A stretch of DNA of 64,000 nucleotides from Falsirhodobacter deserti (GTDB lineage: Bacteria > Pseudomonadota > Alphaproteobacteria > Rhodobacterales > Rhodobacteraceae). The notes under the pieces were generated by a model. The model did not search any database, was not told where the DNA came from, and saw only the letters and a list, made by a program, of their open reading frames with translations. The stretch covers positions 1,144,311 through 1,208,310 of the forward strand of contig NZ_ML137218.1 of the NCBI RefSeq assembly GCF_004015795.1. The letters run 5' to 3'. A program made the translations under genes and the position numbers. Positions 1-8,626 of the stretch are shown in pieces; the first letter of the stretch is position 1, and the number at the start of each line of letters is the position of its first letter.

Positions 1-58
1 TGGTCGGTGACAGGATTGACCTCATCCTCTGCGAGGACTTGCGTGGCACTCGCCTCGA

Positions 59-358
59 TCTGATCGGCGCCGGAGTGAGGCGCGGCGCTCGATCACCTTT
101 GACCAGGGTTCGGAATTCGTGGCGTGGCGCGAGTTGGAAACCGGCATGGGCACAAGAGCCTGGTTTTGCGATCCGCAGGCTCCCTACCAAAAAGGAACGG
201 TCGAGAACATGAACAAGCGCACACGCCGCTACTTGCGCCGGGACACGGCTGTGTTGCAGCTGGCTTCCAACTCAATAAGGATGACGTGTCAGCGCCTGAA
301 CGGCATACCCCGGAATTGCCTGGGCTACCGAACACTGAAGCGTTTCGAGATGAACTGA
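59..358 (+). pseudogene. IS30-family transposase, C-terminal remnant
   Basis: This frame reads SITFDQGSEF, then WRELETGMG, then DPQAPYQKGTVENMNKRTRRYL, which is the C-terminal catalytic core of IS30-type DDE transposases (second Asp in TFD, Glu in TVENMN). Upstream of about position 59 the frame no longer resembles the family and meets stops at 8-10 and 17-19, so the N-terminal DNA-binding half is absent. The last 30 residues are also poorly conserved. No terminal inverted repeat was recognised after the stop. It is a broken copy next to an IS3-type remnant in the opposite orientation. The family call comes from the motif; the exact IS is not identified. Confidence 0.7.
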
Positions 359-406
359 TACGACTGGAGGCACTGTGACGAACCCTGCCCCGCAGAACTG
401 GTGCAT

Positions 407-698
407 TCACTTGCCGGTCCACGGCTTGAGCTTTTTGGACAAAATCGTTGGCGACTGCCAGCTCTCCGATCTTGGCATCCAGCGACCGCACCGTCTCCTC
501 GTCGACTTCGGCCTTTTTCTTCCCGTCCCGCTCGAAGATATCCGCAGCGCCTTCGAAAAGCGTTTTCTTCCACTGCTGGATCATTGTCGGATGCACACCG
601 TATTCCGATGCCAGTTCCGACACCGGGCCTTCGCCCTTCAGGGCTTCCAACGCCACACGCGCCTTGAAGTCCGCCTCATCGTTTCTGCGCCGCCACAG
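407..698 (-). pseudogene. IS3-family transposase OrfA remnant, frameshifted
   Basis: The minus strand reads RRRNDEADFKARVALEALKG, then ELASEYGVHPTMIQQWKKTL, a helix-turn-helix OrfA of the IS3 family, followed by the usual basic and acidic middle and LAVANDF. There the reading frame slips near position 441. Removing one base of shift restores the normal family ending SKKLKPWTGK and a stop at 407-409. No ATG sits at the expected start: the frame begins at a CTG/TGG around 698, or runs on to an ATG at 779 that would add unrelated residues. OrfB, which carries the DDE domain, is missing. This is a dead fragment. Confidence 0.7.
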
Positions 699-797
699 GT
701 TCGGATCTCCTCGTCCTTGAGACCAGCACACGTCAGATTGTAACTTCCGCCACTGTCCGATCTTCGGAAAGTAGCTCAAGTTACTCCGAACCCCGAT

Positions 798-1736
798 TTA
801 TTTTGCCATCTCCGGCACGGGTGTCACCAGCGGTGTGTTCGTCAGGAACGCCTCGATGTTGCGCATCATCATCGCGGCGCTTTGGTGCTGCACCTCTGCC
901 GCCAGGCCAGCCACATGGGGCGACAGCACGACATTGGGCATCGCTCGCAGCTGCTCTGGAACCTCCGGCTCCTCCTCCAGCACATCCAGGGCCGCTCCGG
1001 CAATGCGGCCAGCCTCCAGCGCTGCGACAAGAACGTCTGTTTCGATGATCGAACCCCGACCCACGTTCACGATGATCCCCTGCTGACCGAGGGCATCCAG
1101 CACAGCGTCATTGACAGCATGATACGTGGACGGCCCACCCGGTGCCGCGATCACCAGAACATCGACCGCCTGCGCCAGCAAGACGAGGCTGCCGTGGAAG
1201 GTCCAGTCCGGAAGATCCTTCCTCGTCCGGCTGCAATAGGAGACCGGCATCCCGAAGGCCTCGGCCAGCCGGCCCACACGCTGGCCGATCCCGCCCATCC
1301 CGAAGATCCCGAGGCGGCGCCCTGACATCAGCGAGGACGTCCCGACGTCACCGCGCCACCTGTCCGCTCGCACTGCCGCGTCAAACAGGCAGATCCGGCG
1401 CGTCAGAGCGAGAATCATGCCGATGGTGTGTTCGGCGACCGCGACGGCGTTCACCCCCGCCGCATGGGTCACGGCCATTCCGCGTTGGCGTGCCGCGCCC
1501 ACATCCACAGCCTCATAGCCCGTCCCCACCGTACAAATCAGTCCCAATGACGGAAGCATCGCCATCTCGTCCGCCGTCAGCCCGGTGGTCCCGTTCGTTA
1601 CCACAACTCGTGCGCCTGCGCGCACGGCCACCGGCAGCGTGTCCAAGCCGTTCCACGCATCATGGACGCGGTAGGGGCCTGACAGCGCCTCGGCATAGAT
1701 CGGCCCCTCCACACGGAAGATGATGTCACAGCTCAT
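798..1736 (-). CDS. D-isomer-specific 2-hydroxyacid dehydrogenase
   Basis: This 312-residue NAD(P)-dependent oxidoreductase should interconvert a 2-oxoacid and a D-2-hydroxyacid in the cytoplasm. The Rossmann glycine motif GMGGIG is at residues 146-151. The catalytic triad is R227 (NVGRGS), E256 (DVLEEEP) and H274 (SPHVAG). It resembles GhrB-type glyoxylate/hydroxypyruvate reductases, but the substrate cannot be read from the sequence. It is the last gene of the hydantoin operon, and its ATG overlaps the LysR stop in ATGA. It may reduce a 2-oxoacid made from the D-amino acid product (inference). IS debris begins about 20 bases past its stop. Confidence 0.88.
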   Translation of the reverse strand: MSCDIIFRVEGPIYAEALSGPYRVHDAWNGLDTLPVAVRAGARVVVTNGTTGLTADEMAMLPSLGLICTVGTGYEAVDVGAARQRGMAVTHAAGVNAVAVAEHTIGMILALTRRICLFDAAVRADRWRGDVGTSSLMSGRRLGIFGMGGIGQRVGRLAEAFGMPVSYCSRTRKDLPDWTFHGSLVLLAQAVDVLVIAAPGGPSTYHAVNDAVLDALGQQGIIVNVGRGSIIETDVLVAALEAGRIAGAALDVLEEEPEVPEQLRAMPNVVLSPHVAGLAAEVQHQSAAMMMRNIEAFLTNTPLVTPVPEMAK

Positions 1737-2668
1737 GTCGGCTCCTCTGACCGGGTGGTGGGATGGGAAAGACAGGCGCGCAACCGGTCCGTGAAGCGCT
1801 CCATCAGGGGGGTGTGCGGCACGCCCTTCCGGGTAAACAGGACCGCCCGCACCTCGCAGGCGGGAAGAAAGGGACGCTGGGCAAGCTGCGGACCGGCCAG
1901 CCGCGCGGACCAGGGGTCAACCACGGTGACGCCAAGCCCGGCATTGGCCAGCATGGTCGCCGTCTCGCAATACCGCACCTCCACTCGGAGAAGATAACGT
2001 TGGCCGGTTCTGTCAAAGCCTCCGCGGACAAGACGGCCAAGGTTAGACTCCTGCTCCAGCCCGATTAGGGGTTGATCGCCCAGATCGTCGGCGGCAACAT
2101 GGGGCTGCGCCGCAAGGTGGCTGTCGCGGGGAACCAGCGCCACCATCTGCGCCTGCTGCAGCACATGCGTGTCCAGAAGGTCCGACCGCTCCTGCGTCAG
2201 GGCAATGCCGATATCGGCGGCGCCCGTCTGCACGGCCTCCAGCACATCAACCAGCCGCCGCACATCATAGCTGACCGAGATGTCCGGCACATCCTGCAAT
2301 AGCCGCTGAAGCGCCTGCGGCCCAACGGTGTGCCCCAGCGGTGGCGTCGAGATGACGCGCAGCCGTCCCGTCAGCCCCAGCTTCATGTCGTGTGCCCGAA
2401 CGGCGAAGCCGCGGATCAGTCCGAAGATGGGGCGGATTTCCTCATACAGCTCGCGCGCCTCTGGGGTCGGGGTCAGGCGACGGGCCGTGCGGTCGAACAG
2501 GACAAGGCCCAACTGCGCTTCAAGCTGTCGAACCCCGGCCGAAATGGCGGGCTGGCTGATCTTCAACGCTTCCGCGGCTTCGACCGTGGTGGAACAGCGC
2601 ATCATCGTCGCGAAAATCTCCAGCATCCGCAGCGAGATGTCGGCCGGGTTCACGCCACCGGATGCCAT
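1733..2668 (-). CDS. LysR-family transcriptional regulator
   Basis: This 311-residue protein has an N-terminal winged helix-turn-helix (residues about 12-70, including AEALKISQPAISAGVRQLE) and a LysR substrate-binding domain. The start is the ATG at 2666-2668, which shares one base with the racemase stop; the open frame continues far upstream but only inside the racemase gene. Co-transcription with hydantoin genes suggests it senses a hydantoin or carbamoyl amino acid and controls the operon. This is unusual, because LysR genes are more often divergent from their targets. The AATTAT/ATAATT palindrome at 8685-8701 is a candidate target (inference). Confidence 0.92.
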   Translation of the reverse strand: MASGGVNPADISLRMLEIFATMMRCSTTVEAAEALKISQPAISAGVRQLEAQLGLVLFDRTARRLTPTPEARELYEEIRPIFGLIRGFAVRAHDMKLGLTGRLRVISTPPLGHTVGPQALQRLLQDVPDISVSYDVRRLVDVLEAVQTGAADIGIALTQERSDLLDTHVLQQAQMVALVPRDSHLAAQPHVAADDLGDQPLIGLEQESNLGRLVRGGFDRTGQRYLLRVEVRYCETATMLANAGLGVTVVDPWSARLAGPQLAQRPFLPACEVRAVLFTRKGVPHTPLMERFTDRLRACLSHPTTRSEEPT

Positions 2669-3294
2669 CAGGCCACAACCGCGCCAAGCGCCATGACCGC
2701 CGCCGCCTGCACGGGATCGATCACGGGAACACCCAGGCGGTCTTCCAGAAGGCGGCGGCGGGGAGCGAAACCCGCGCAGCCAAGAACGATGGCGCCTGCG
2801 CCCATGTCGACCAGCCTGGCACCCGCCTCCAGCGTTTCCGCCAGCACCGCGTCGGAGGTGCCTGCGTCCAGCGCCGAAACCCCGGACAAACCGACCTCGC
2901 CCGCCAGCCGCCCTATCACGCCCATCTGGCGCATCCGTGCCATGTGGCGGGGGATGGATTTGGGGGACAGGGCAATGATGCCGAAACGATCGGCCCGCGC
3001 TATGGCCGTCAGGATCCCGCATTCCTGAATGCCGAAGGCGCGGATGCCTTCGGACCGCATCAGATCAAGGCCGGGATCGGAAAAGCAGGCGGTGATGATG
3101 GCATCGGCCTGCCGGTTGCGCGCGATCTCCAGCACGCGCAGGCCGGCGCGGGCCACATCCTCGTTTGTGGCGATGGTGGCGGGGCTTTCGGGTACGGTGA
3201 TGCAGTCAAACTGCGGGCCATAGGGGGCAAGTGCCGCAACCAACCCGTCAGTAACGCCCTGCGAGGAGTTGGGGTTGATGACAAGGATGCTCAT
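2668..3294 (-). CDS. Asp/Glu/hydantoin racemase family protein, probable hydantoin racemase
   Basis: This 208-residue protein has the two cysteines of the cofactor-independent racemase fold: C70 in ITACFSDPG and C173 in VLGCAGF. The N-terminus MSILVINPNSS is typical of hydantoin racemases. In this family the enzyme interconverts L- and D-5-monosubstituted hydantoins, so a D-selective hydantoinase can consume a racemic mixture completely. The ATG overlaps the hydantoinase stop by four bases. The position directly after hydantoinase and D-carbamoylase supports hydantoin rather than Asp/Glu or allantoin as substrate. Confidence 0.87.
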   Translation of the reverse strand: MSILVINPNSSQGVTDGLVAALAPYGPQFDCITVPESPATIATNEDVARAGLRVLEIARNRQADAIITACFSDPGLDLMRSEGIRAFGIQECGILTAIARADRFGIIALSPKSIPRHMARMRQMGVIGRLAGEVGLSGVSALDAGTSDAVLAETLEAGARLVDMGAGAIVLGCAGFAPRRRLLEDRLGVPVIDPVQAAAVMALGAVVA

Positions 3295-4745
3295 GGTGCG
3301 ATCTCCGCCCCGAAGTTCTGCGCGGGATCCAGTTCCTTCGCGCGATACCCCGCCTTGCCCGTCAGGTCCACGCAGGCGCGGGCCACGAAGCGGCCCTGCC
3401 CCTCGGCGGCCAGCAATTCGCCGTTTTCCACGATCACGACGCCGCGGTTGATCACCACCTCCGGCACGCCGGTCAGTTCCATCCCCTCGAACGGGGTATA
3501 GTCCATATTGTCATGCTGGTCGGCCAGCGTGACGGTGCGCGTCACCTCCGGGTTCCAGATCACGATATCGGCGTCCATGCCCGGCATCAAGGACCCCTTT
3601 TTCGTCATCCCGAAGGTCTTGGCCGCGTTGGTGGAGGACAGCGCCACGAACTGCTGCAAGGTGATCCGGCCGCGCACAACCCCTTCCGAAAAGAGGTAGG
3701 GCAGCCGCGCCGCGATCCCGGGCATCCCGTTCGCGATCTTCGGATAGGGCGCATCCATGCCGGCTGTGAACTTCCCCGTCGCATCGAAGCGATAGGGCGC
3801 ATGGTCCGAGGATACGCTTTCGAACGTGCCGGACTGGATGTGCTTCCACAGGGCGTCCTGCGTGGCGCGATCGCGCACGGGCGGGGAGCACATGAACTTC
3901 GCCCCCTCCACCCCCGACCGGTCCAGATCGTCGCGCGTCAGGGCGAGGTATTGCGGACAGGTTTCGGCGAACAGCTTTGCCCCGGCCAGCTTTGCCCGCT
4001 GCACCAGCGCCGCCCCGCCGGCGGTGGAGACGTGGACGATGAACAGCGGCGCATCCACCAGCTTGGCAAGGCTGATGGCACGGTTGATCGCCTCCTCCTC
4101 GGCGAGTTCCGGGCGGCTGATGGCGTGGTATTTCGGTGCGGTCAGGCCCTTCGCGGCCAGACGGCGGTTCATCCATTTCACCATCTCGTTGTTTTCGGCA
4201 TGAACCATGGTGATCGCGCCATGCTCCTTGGCCACGGTCAGGATGTCCAGCATCCCCCCGTCGCCAAGGTTCATCAGGTCATAGGTCATGAAGACCTTGA
4301 AGCTGGTGATCCCCCGCCCGAAGGCGCGGGGCAGCTCGTCCGTGAGAACCTTCTCCGTCGGGTCCGAGATGATGAGGTGGTAGCTGTAATCGATCACTGA
4401 CCGCTTCGCGCGTTCGTCATAGGTCGCCAGAACGTCATCCACCGACTGCCCGCGATGCTGCCCCACGAAGGGAATGAAGGACGAGTTTCCCCCGAACGCC
4501 GCCGAAACCGAGCCCGAGTAATAGTCGTCCGCCGTCATCACACCGGCCGAGCTTTCCTGCGCGATATGGGCATGCGCCTCGATCCCGCCGGGCATCACGA
4601 GGCGGCCGCCCGCGTCGATGCGCCGCTCCCCGCCCTCGATGCGTTCGGCCACGGCCGCGATCCGGCCGTCCCTGATGCCGATATCGCCGCGGAAGGTGTC
4701 AGTCGCCGTGACGACCATGCCAGAATGGATGACGGTGTCGAACAT
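3291..4745 (-). CDS. hydA: Dihydropyrimidinase / D-hydantoinase
   Basis: This 484-residue cyclic amidohydrolase opens dihydropyrimidine or 5-substituted hydantoin rings to N-carbamoyl amino acids. The binuclear metal site is visible: H58 and H60 (EAHAHI), the carboxylated lysine K150 (SFKVFMTY), H182 (MVHAEN), H238 (FIVHVS) and D314 (SSDHAPY). Length matches the family (about 460-490). The canonical HTH between the metal histidines is HAH here. With D-carbamoylase upstream and racemase downstream, the hydantoin role is favoured over pyrimidine catabolism, although the sequence alone does not exclude dihydrouracil. Confidence 0.92.
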   Translation of the reverse strand: MFDTVIHSGMVVTATDTFRGDIGIRDGRIAAVAERIEGGERRIDAGGRLVMPGGIEAHAHIAQESSAGVMTADDYYSGSVSAAFGGNSSFIPFVGQHRGQSVDDVLATYDERAKRSVIDYSYHLIISDPTEKVLTDELPRAFGRGITSFKVFMTYDLMNLGDGGMLDILTVAKEHGAITMVHAENNEMVKWMNRRLAAKGLTAPKYHAISRPELAEEEAINRAISLAKLVDAPLFIVHVSTAGGAALVQRAKLAGAKLFAETCPQYLALTRDDLDRSGVEGAKFMCSPPVRDRATQDALWKHIQSGTFESVSSDHAPYRFDATGKFTAGMDAPYPKIANGMPGIAARLPYLFSEGVVRGRITLQQFVALSSTNAAKTFGMTKKGSLMPGMDADIVIWNPEVTRTVTLADQHDNMDYTPFEGMELTGVPEVVINRGVVIVENGELLAAEGQGRFVARACVDLTGKAGYRAKELDPAQNFGAEIAP

Positions 4746-4748
4746 GGC

Positions 4749-5672
4749 TCAGACCTCAATCTTCATGCCGGTCTGCTCGGTGATCCGGCCATAATGCTCT
4801 ACCCGCCGGTGGGCGGCGAAGTTGAAGACGGTAGATTTGCCGAAGGCGCATTTGTCGAAGTCGCATTCGGCCACGATCAACTCGTCCCCCTCGCCCGTCG
4901 CCCGCGCGATGACGAAGCCGTCCGGATCCACGATGATCGATCCCGCGAACATGTGGTTGCCATCCTCCATCCCGCATTTCGCCACGGCCACGGCATAGGT
5001 GGAGTTCTGATAGGCGCCCGCGCAGACCGAAAGCTCATGGTGATACACGCGCCGCTCGATCCCCTCCTCCTTGGACAGGTTGTTCTGGCTGGGGGTGTTG
5101 TAGCCGATAGTCACCAGCTCCACCCCCTGAAGGCCCAGCGTGCGCCAGGTTTCCGGCCAGCGGCGGTCGTTGCAGATCGCCATGCCCATGATCGCGCCTT
5201 GGTTGCGGACCACGTTGAACCCCGTGTCGCCCGGCAGGAAATAGCGCTTCTCCAGATGCTGGTGCGTCCGGTCGGCCTCGTACTCCGCATGGCCCGGCAG
5301 GTGGGTCTTGCGGTATTTCGACACGATCTCCCCTTCAGGGCTGACGAGGATGGAGGTGTTGTAATGCAGCCCCTCCGGCGTCAGCTCGCAATAACCGAAG
5401 GTGAAGCCCATGCCGAAGCGTTTCGCCATGTCGAACAGGGGCTGGGTTGCGGCGTTCGGCATCTCCGTCTCGAACCAGTGATCGAACTCAGACCGGTCTT
5501 CGACATAGAAGCGGGGGAAGAAGGTGGTCAGCGTCATCTCGGGATAGACAAGGAACTCCACCCCCTTCTCATGCGCCTGTTCCATCAGCGCCATCATCCG
5601 CGCCACCACGGCCTGACGGCCTTCGTCCTTCTGGATGCCGCCGATCTGCGCGCCGCCAACGATCATTTTCAT
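4749..5672 (-). CDS. N-carbamoyl-D-amino acid amidohydrolase (nitrilase superfamily)
   Basis: This 307-residue C-N hydrolase shows the Glu-Lys-Cys triad: E45 (YPEMTLTTFFPRF), K122 (KYRKTHLPGH) and C167 (AICNDRRWPETW). These motifs, together with GYNTPS and NFAAHRR, closely follow the well-studied Agrobacterium D-carbamoylase. It should release D-amino acid, CO2 and ammonia from N-carbamoyl-D-amino acids. The start is the ATG at 5670-5672, eight bases after GAGGA; an upstream in-frame ATG would overlap the permease gene and add unrelated residues. It lies three bases upstream of the hydantoinase gene. Confidence 0.92.
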   Translation of the reverse strand: MKMIVGGAQIGGIQKDEGRQAVVARMMALMEQAHEKGVEFLVYPEMTLTTFFPRFYVEDRSEFDHWFETEMPNAATQPLFDMAKRFGMGFTFGYCELTPEGLHYNTSILVSPEGEIVSKYRKTHLPGHAEYEADRTHQHLEKRYFLPGDTGFNVVRNQGAIMGMAICNDRRWPETWRTLGLQGVELVTIGYNTPSQNNLSKEEGIERRVYHHELSVCAGAYQNSTYAVAVAKCGMEDGNHMFAGSIIVDPDGFVIARATGEGDELIVAECDFDKCAFGKSTVFNFAAHRRVEHYGRITEQTGMKIEV

Positions 5673-5682
5673 GGGAATGTCC

Positions 5683-6348
5683 TCAGATGGAAAGTTTGCG
5701 CTGGTAACGGCTGACAAGGCGCACCATCGGCCACAGAAGCACGAGGTAGATCGCCGCCGCCAGCACCAGCGGAGAAGAGTTATAGGTGACGGAGCGGGCC
5801 ATGTTGGCCTGGTACAAAAGCTCCGCCAGCGACACGACCGAGGCGAGCGAGGTGAGCTTCACCACCTCCACCGTGTTAGACAAAAGGTCGGGCAGCACGT
5901 TGCGCACCGCCTGCGGGATGATCACGTGGCGCAGCGTCTGCGGCATGGACAGCCCCGTGGCGCGCGCCGCCTCCCATTGGCCCCTCGGCAGGGATTGCAA
6001 CCCCGCACGATACACCTCGGCGTAATAGGCGGAGTTGTTCAGAAGGAACGCGATGGCCACGGCCGCGAAGGCCGGCATCTCCACCCCCGCGAAGGGCAGC
6101 CCGGAATAGATGAAGATCAGCAGCACCAAAGGCGGCAGGGCGCGCATCAGGTCGATCACGGCCATCGCGGGCCAGCGCAGCCAGCGGCGCGGGCTGGTGG
6201 CCGCCAGCGACAGGAACAGCCCGCCCACCAGCCCCAGCCCGATCACCACCGCGCACAGCTTCAGCGTCATCCACAGCCCGCCCAGCAGCAGGGGCAGCGA
6301 CTGGCGCATGATGTCGAGGTTGAAGAACATCTCGATGATACCGGGCAT
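5683..6348 (-). CDS. Polar amino acid ABC transporter permease (second subunit)
   Basis: This 221-residue inner-membrane protein of the His/Glu/Gln permease type has about five hydrophobic segments. The EAA loop reads [20 protein letters not shown], where the ATPase docks. It forms a heterodimer with the product of the gene just upstream (three-base gap). Its stop lies 10 bases before the D-carbamoylase start, so transport and hydrolysis are encoded in one transcript. The substrate is likely a hydantoin, a carbamoyl amino acid or an amino acid (inference from context). Confidence 0.9.
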   Translation of the reverse strand: MPGIIEMFFNLDIMRQSLPLLLGGLWMTLKLCAVVIGLGLVGGLFLSLAATSPRRWLRWPAMAVIDLMRALPPLVLLIFIYSGLPFAGVEMPAFAAVAIAFLLNNSAYYAEVYRAGLQSLPRGQWEAARATGLSMPQTLRHVIIPQAVRNVLPDLLSNTVEVVKLTSLASVVSLAELLYQANMARSVTYNSSPLVLAAAIYLVLLWPMVRLVSRYQRKLSI

Positions 6349-6351
6349 GGA

Positions 6352-7023
6352 TCACACCTTCCAGGTGAAGCGGCGTTCCAGCCAGCGCGCCAGAACCACG
6401 GCGGGCAGGAAGATCACCAGATAGGCAATGGCCGCCAGCGTCAGGGGCGTCGCCGACCCCGACACGGCCTGCGCCGAGGAGGACACCGCCAAAATCTCTT
6501 TCACCCCGATGACCGAGCCGAGGGCCGTCATCTTGGTGATCGCCAGCGACCGGTTCACGAGCGAGGGGATCCCCATCCGCACCGCCTGCGGCAGCGCGAT
6601 GAAGATCAGCACCTGCACGAAGCCCAAGCCCGTCGCACGCCCCGCCTCCCACTGTCCGCGGGGGAGCGCGGTCAGGCCGGCCCAGAAGATTTCCTCGGCA
6701 AAGGCGGCCAGCACGGCCGTCAGCACAAGGATCAGCACCAGCGGCCCCGACAGCGTGATCCCCAGTGCCGGCAGCCCAAAATAGATCAGAAGGATCAGCA
6801 CCAGCGGCGGCAAGGCCCGCAGCATGTCGGCAAAGATCACGATGGGCAGCGTCAGCCACCACTTCCGCGCGGCGCGCAGGCAGGCCAGCATCAGCCCGAT
6901 CGCGATCCCTGCCACGATCACCACCACGCCCAGCCACAGCGTCGTCCAGATCGCGGCCAGAACCTCGGGCAGATAGCGCGCAAAGACCTGCGGCGCAAAG
7001 AAGGTGTCAAGGAACCGGTTCAT
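6352..7023 (-). CDS. Polar amino acid ABC transporter permease (first subunit)
   Basis: This 223-residue permease of the HisM/GlnP type has a membrane-spanning N-terminus ([20 protein letters not shown]) and an EAA loop, [17 protein letters not shown], nearly identical in layout to that of its partner. The ATG overlaps the stop of the ATPase gene by four bases. It forms the channel half of the hydantoin-cluster importer together with the next gene. Confidence 0.9.
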   Translation of the reverse strand: MNRFLDTFFAPQVFARYLPEVLAAIWTTLWLGVVVIVAGIAIGLMLACLRAARKWWLTLPIVIFADMLRALPPLVLILLIYFGLPALGITLSGPLVLILVLTAVLAAFAEEIFWAGLTALPRGQWEAGRATGLGFVQVLIFIALPQAVRMGIPSLVNRSLAITKMTALGSVIGVKEILAVSSSAQAVSGSATPLTLAAIAYLVIFLPAVVLARWLERRFTWKV

Positions 7024-7763
7024 GCGTGGCTCGATACGCGGGACAGGAAGGCGCGGGTGCGTTCGTGCTGCGGGTTGCCGAAGATCGCCTCGGGTGGGCC
7101 CTGTTCGACCACGACGCCGCCATCCATGAAAACAACACGGTCCGCCGCCTCGCGCGCGAAGCCCATTTCGTGGCTGACAACCAGCATCGTCATGCCCTGC
7201 GCCTTCAGGTCCTTCATCACCTTCAGCACCGATCCCACCAGTTCAGGATCCAGCGCCGAGGTGGGCTCGTCGAACAGCATCACCTTCGGATCCAGCGCCA
7301 GTGCGCGGGCGATGGCCACACGCTGCTGCTGGCCGCCCGAAAGCTCCGTCGGCATGGCCTCGGCCTTGTGGGCCAGACCCACGCGGTCCAGCATGTCCAT
7401 CGCGCGGGCCTTCGCCTCGGCCTCGCCGCGCTTCAGCGCCTTGACCTGCGCCAGCATGACGTTCCTGACGACCGACATGTGCGGGTAAAGGTGAAAGCCC
7501 TGGAACACCATGCCCGTCTGAAGCCGCAGGCTGTTCAGGTCCTTCGACAGCGCGTTCATGATGTTCCGCCCGGCGATGAAGATCGAACCCGAGGTCGGCT
7601 CCTCCAGACGGTTGCAGCAGCGCAGCATCGTGGACTTGCCGGAGCCTGAGGGGCCTATCACGAAGACAAGCTCCCCCCGACGGACCTTCAGGTCGATGTT
7701 GCGCAGGACGGTGGTGTCGCCGAACCGCTTTTCCAGCGCGGCAATCTCAAGCATCGGTGTCAT
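7020..7763 (-). CDS. Polar amino acid ABC transporter ATP-binding protein
   Basis: This 247-residue ATPase of the GlnQ/HisP family energises import. Motifs: Walker [11 protein letters not shown]-loop [12 protein letters not shown], signature LSGGQQQR, Walker [13 protein letters not shown] and switch HEMGFA. The start is the ATG at 7761-7763, preceded by GGAGACG. It lies 17 bases after the binding-protein gene and overlaps the first permease gene. No C-terminal regulatory domain is present. Confidence 0.94.
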   Translation of the reverse strand: MTPMLEIAALEKRFGDTTVLRNIDLKVRRGELVFVIGPSGSGKSTMLRCCNRLEEPTSGSIFIAGRNIMNALSKDLNSLRLQTGMVFQGFHLYPHMSVVRNVMLAQVKALKRGEAEAKARAMDMLDRVGLAHKAEAMPTELSGGQQQRVAIARALALDPKVMLFDEPTSALDPELVGSVLKVMKDLKAQGMTMLVVSHEMGFAREAADRVVFMDGGVVVEQGPPEAIFGNPQHERTRAFLSRVSSHA

Positions 7764-7780
7764 GAAACGTCTCCGGCCGC

Positions 7781-8626
7781 TCAGGACGAGCAGGCGACCT
7801 CGTGGGCCGTGTCCTCATATCCAGCGAAACCCGGAACACCATAGCCCGCGACCGGCGTCACGATCATCGACCCTGCGGCGGGCTCAACACCCAGCCACTT
7901 TTTGGACAACTCGGCCAGCGAGCCGTCGGCCTTGAGGCATTCCAGCACGGCATCCACCTTGTTGCGGTTCTCCACGTCGTCCTTGCGGAAGGGCAGGCCC
8001 CAGACCTGCCCGGTCGCCAGTTCCGCCCCGAGCGCCAGGCGCGGGTTCTTCTTCACTGCCCAGGCCGCCACCGTCGATCCGGTCAGCGAAGCGTCGGCGC
8101 GTCCCGTCAGCACCGCCTCCACCGCGTCGGTCGCGGTACCGTACGCGGTTACCGTCAGATCGTATTCCGCCGCATGTTCGTTGGCATAGACATCGTAGGC
8201 GGACCCTTTGTTTACCGCGATCGACTGGCCCCGATAATCTTCCAACGTGGCGCCGGGTGCGGTGCCGGCCTTCTGGACGAAGGTGAAATTTGTATCCATG
8301 AATCCTTCGGTGAAGATCATGTTCTCCGACCGCTCCGCTGTGACCGTCACGGGCGCCACGAGGAAATCGTAGGTCCCCGCCTGCATCGCGGGGATCAGGC
8401 CCGAAAACTGTGCGGCATCGATCTGGATCGTGGTGTCCAGTCGTTCTGCGATCAGCTTGGCGAGATCTACGTTGAATCCCTCCACCCCGCCCGAGAGGCT
8501 GGGCATGGCATGGGGCGCAAAGGTGCCGTCCAGCGCCACCCGCAGCCCGTCCTGTGCGACGGCGGGAGAGGTCAGCCCGGCCATGCAAGCGAGGGCAAAG
8601 ATGAAAAGCGGGGGGCGGCGGACCAT
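7781..8626 (-). CDS. Periplasmic substrate-binding protein, family 3 (polar amino acid type)
   Basis: This 281-residue protein has a signal peptide of about 24 residues ending at AVA before [10 protein letters not shown]. The mature part follows the family 3 pattern, including [14 protein letters not shown] and [18 protein letters not shown]. It captures the solute for the importer encoded downstream. It is the first gene of the hydantoin operon. A good ribosome site (AGGAG, six bases before the ATG) and a promoter-like palindrome lie upstream. The ligand is unknown; a hydantoin or N-carbamoyl amino acid is suggested only by the neighbours. Confidence 0.92.
   Translation of the reverse strand: MVRRPPLFIFALACMAGLTSPAVAQDGLRVALDGTFAPHAMPSLSGGVEGFNVDLAKLIAERLDTTIQIDAAQFSGLIPAMQAGTYDFLVAPVTVTAERSENMIFTEGFMDTNFTFVQKAGTAPGATLEDYRGQSIAVNKGSAYDVYANEHAAEYDLTVTAYGTATDAVEAVLTGRADASLTGSTVAAWAVKKNPRLALGAELATGQVWGLPFRKDDVENRNKVDAVLECLKADGSLAELSKKWLGVEPAAGSMIVTPVAGYGVPGFAGYEDTAHEVACSS

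Noticed and set aside
5635-7488. A 617-codon open stretch on the plus strand opposite the amino acid permease genes
   Set aside because: It is very rich in His, Gln and Arg and is antisense to two clear permeases and part of an ATPase gene; a GC artefact.
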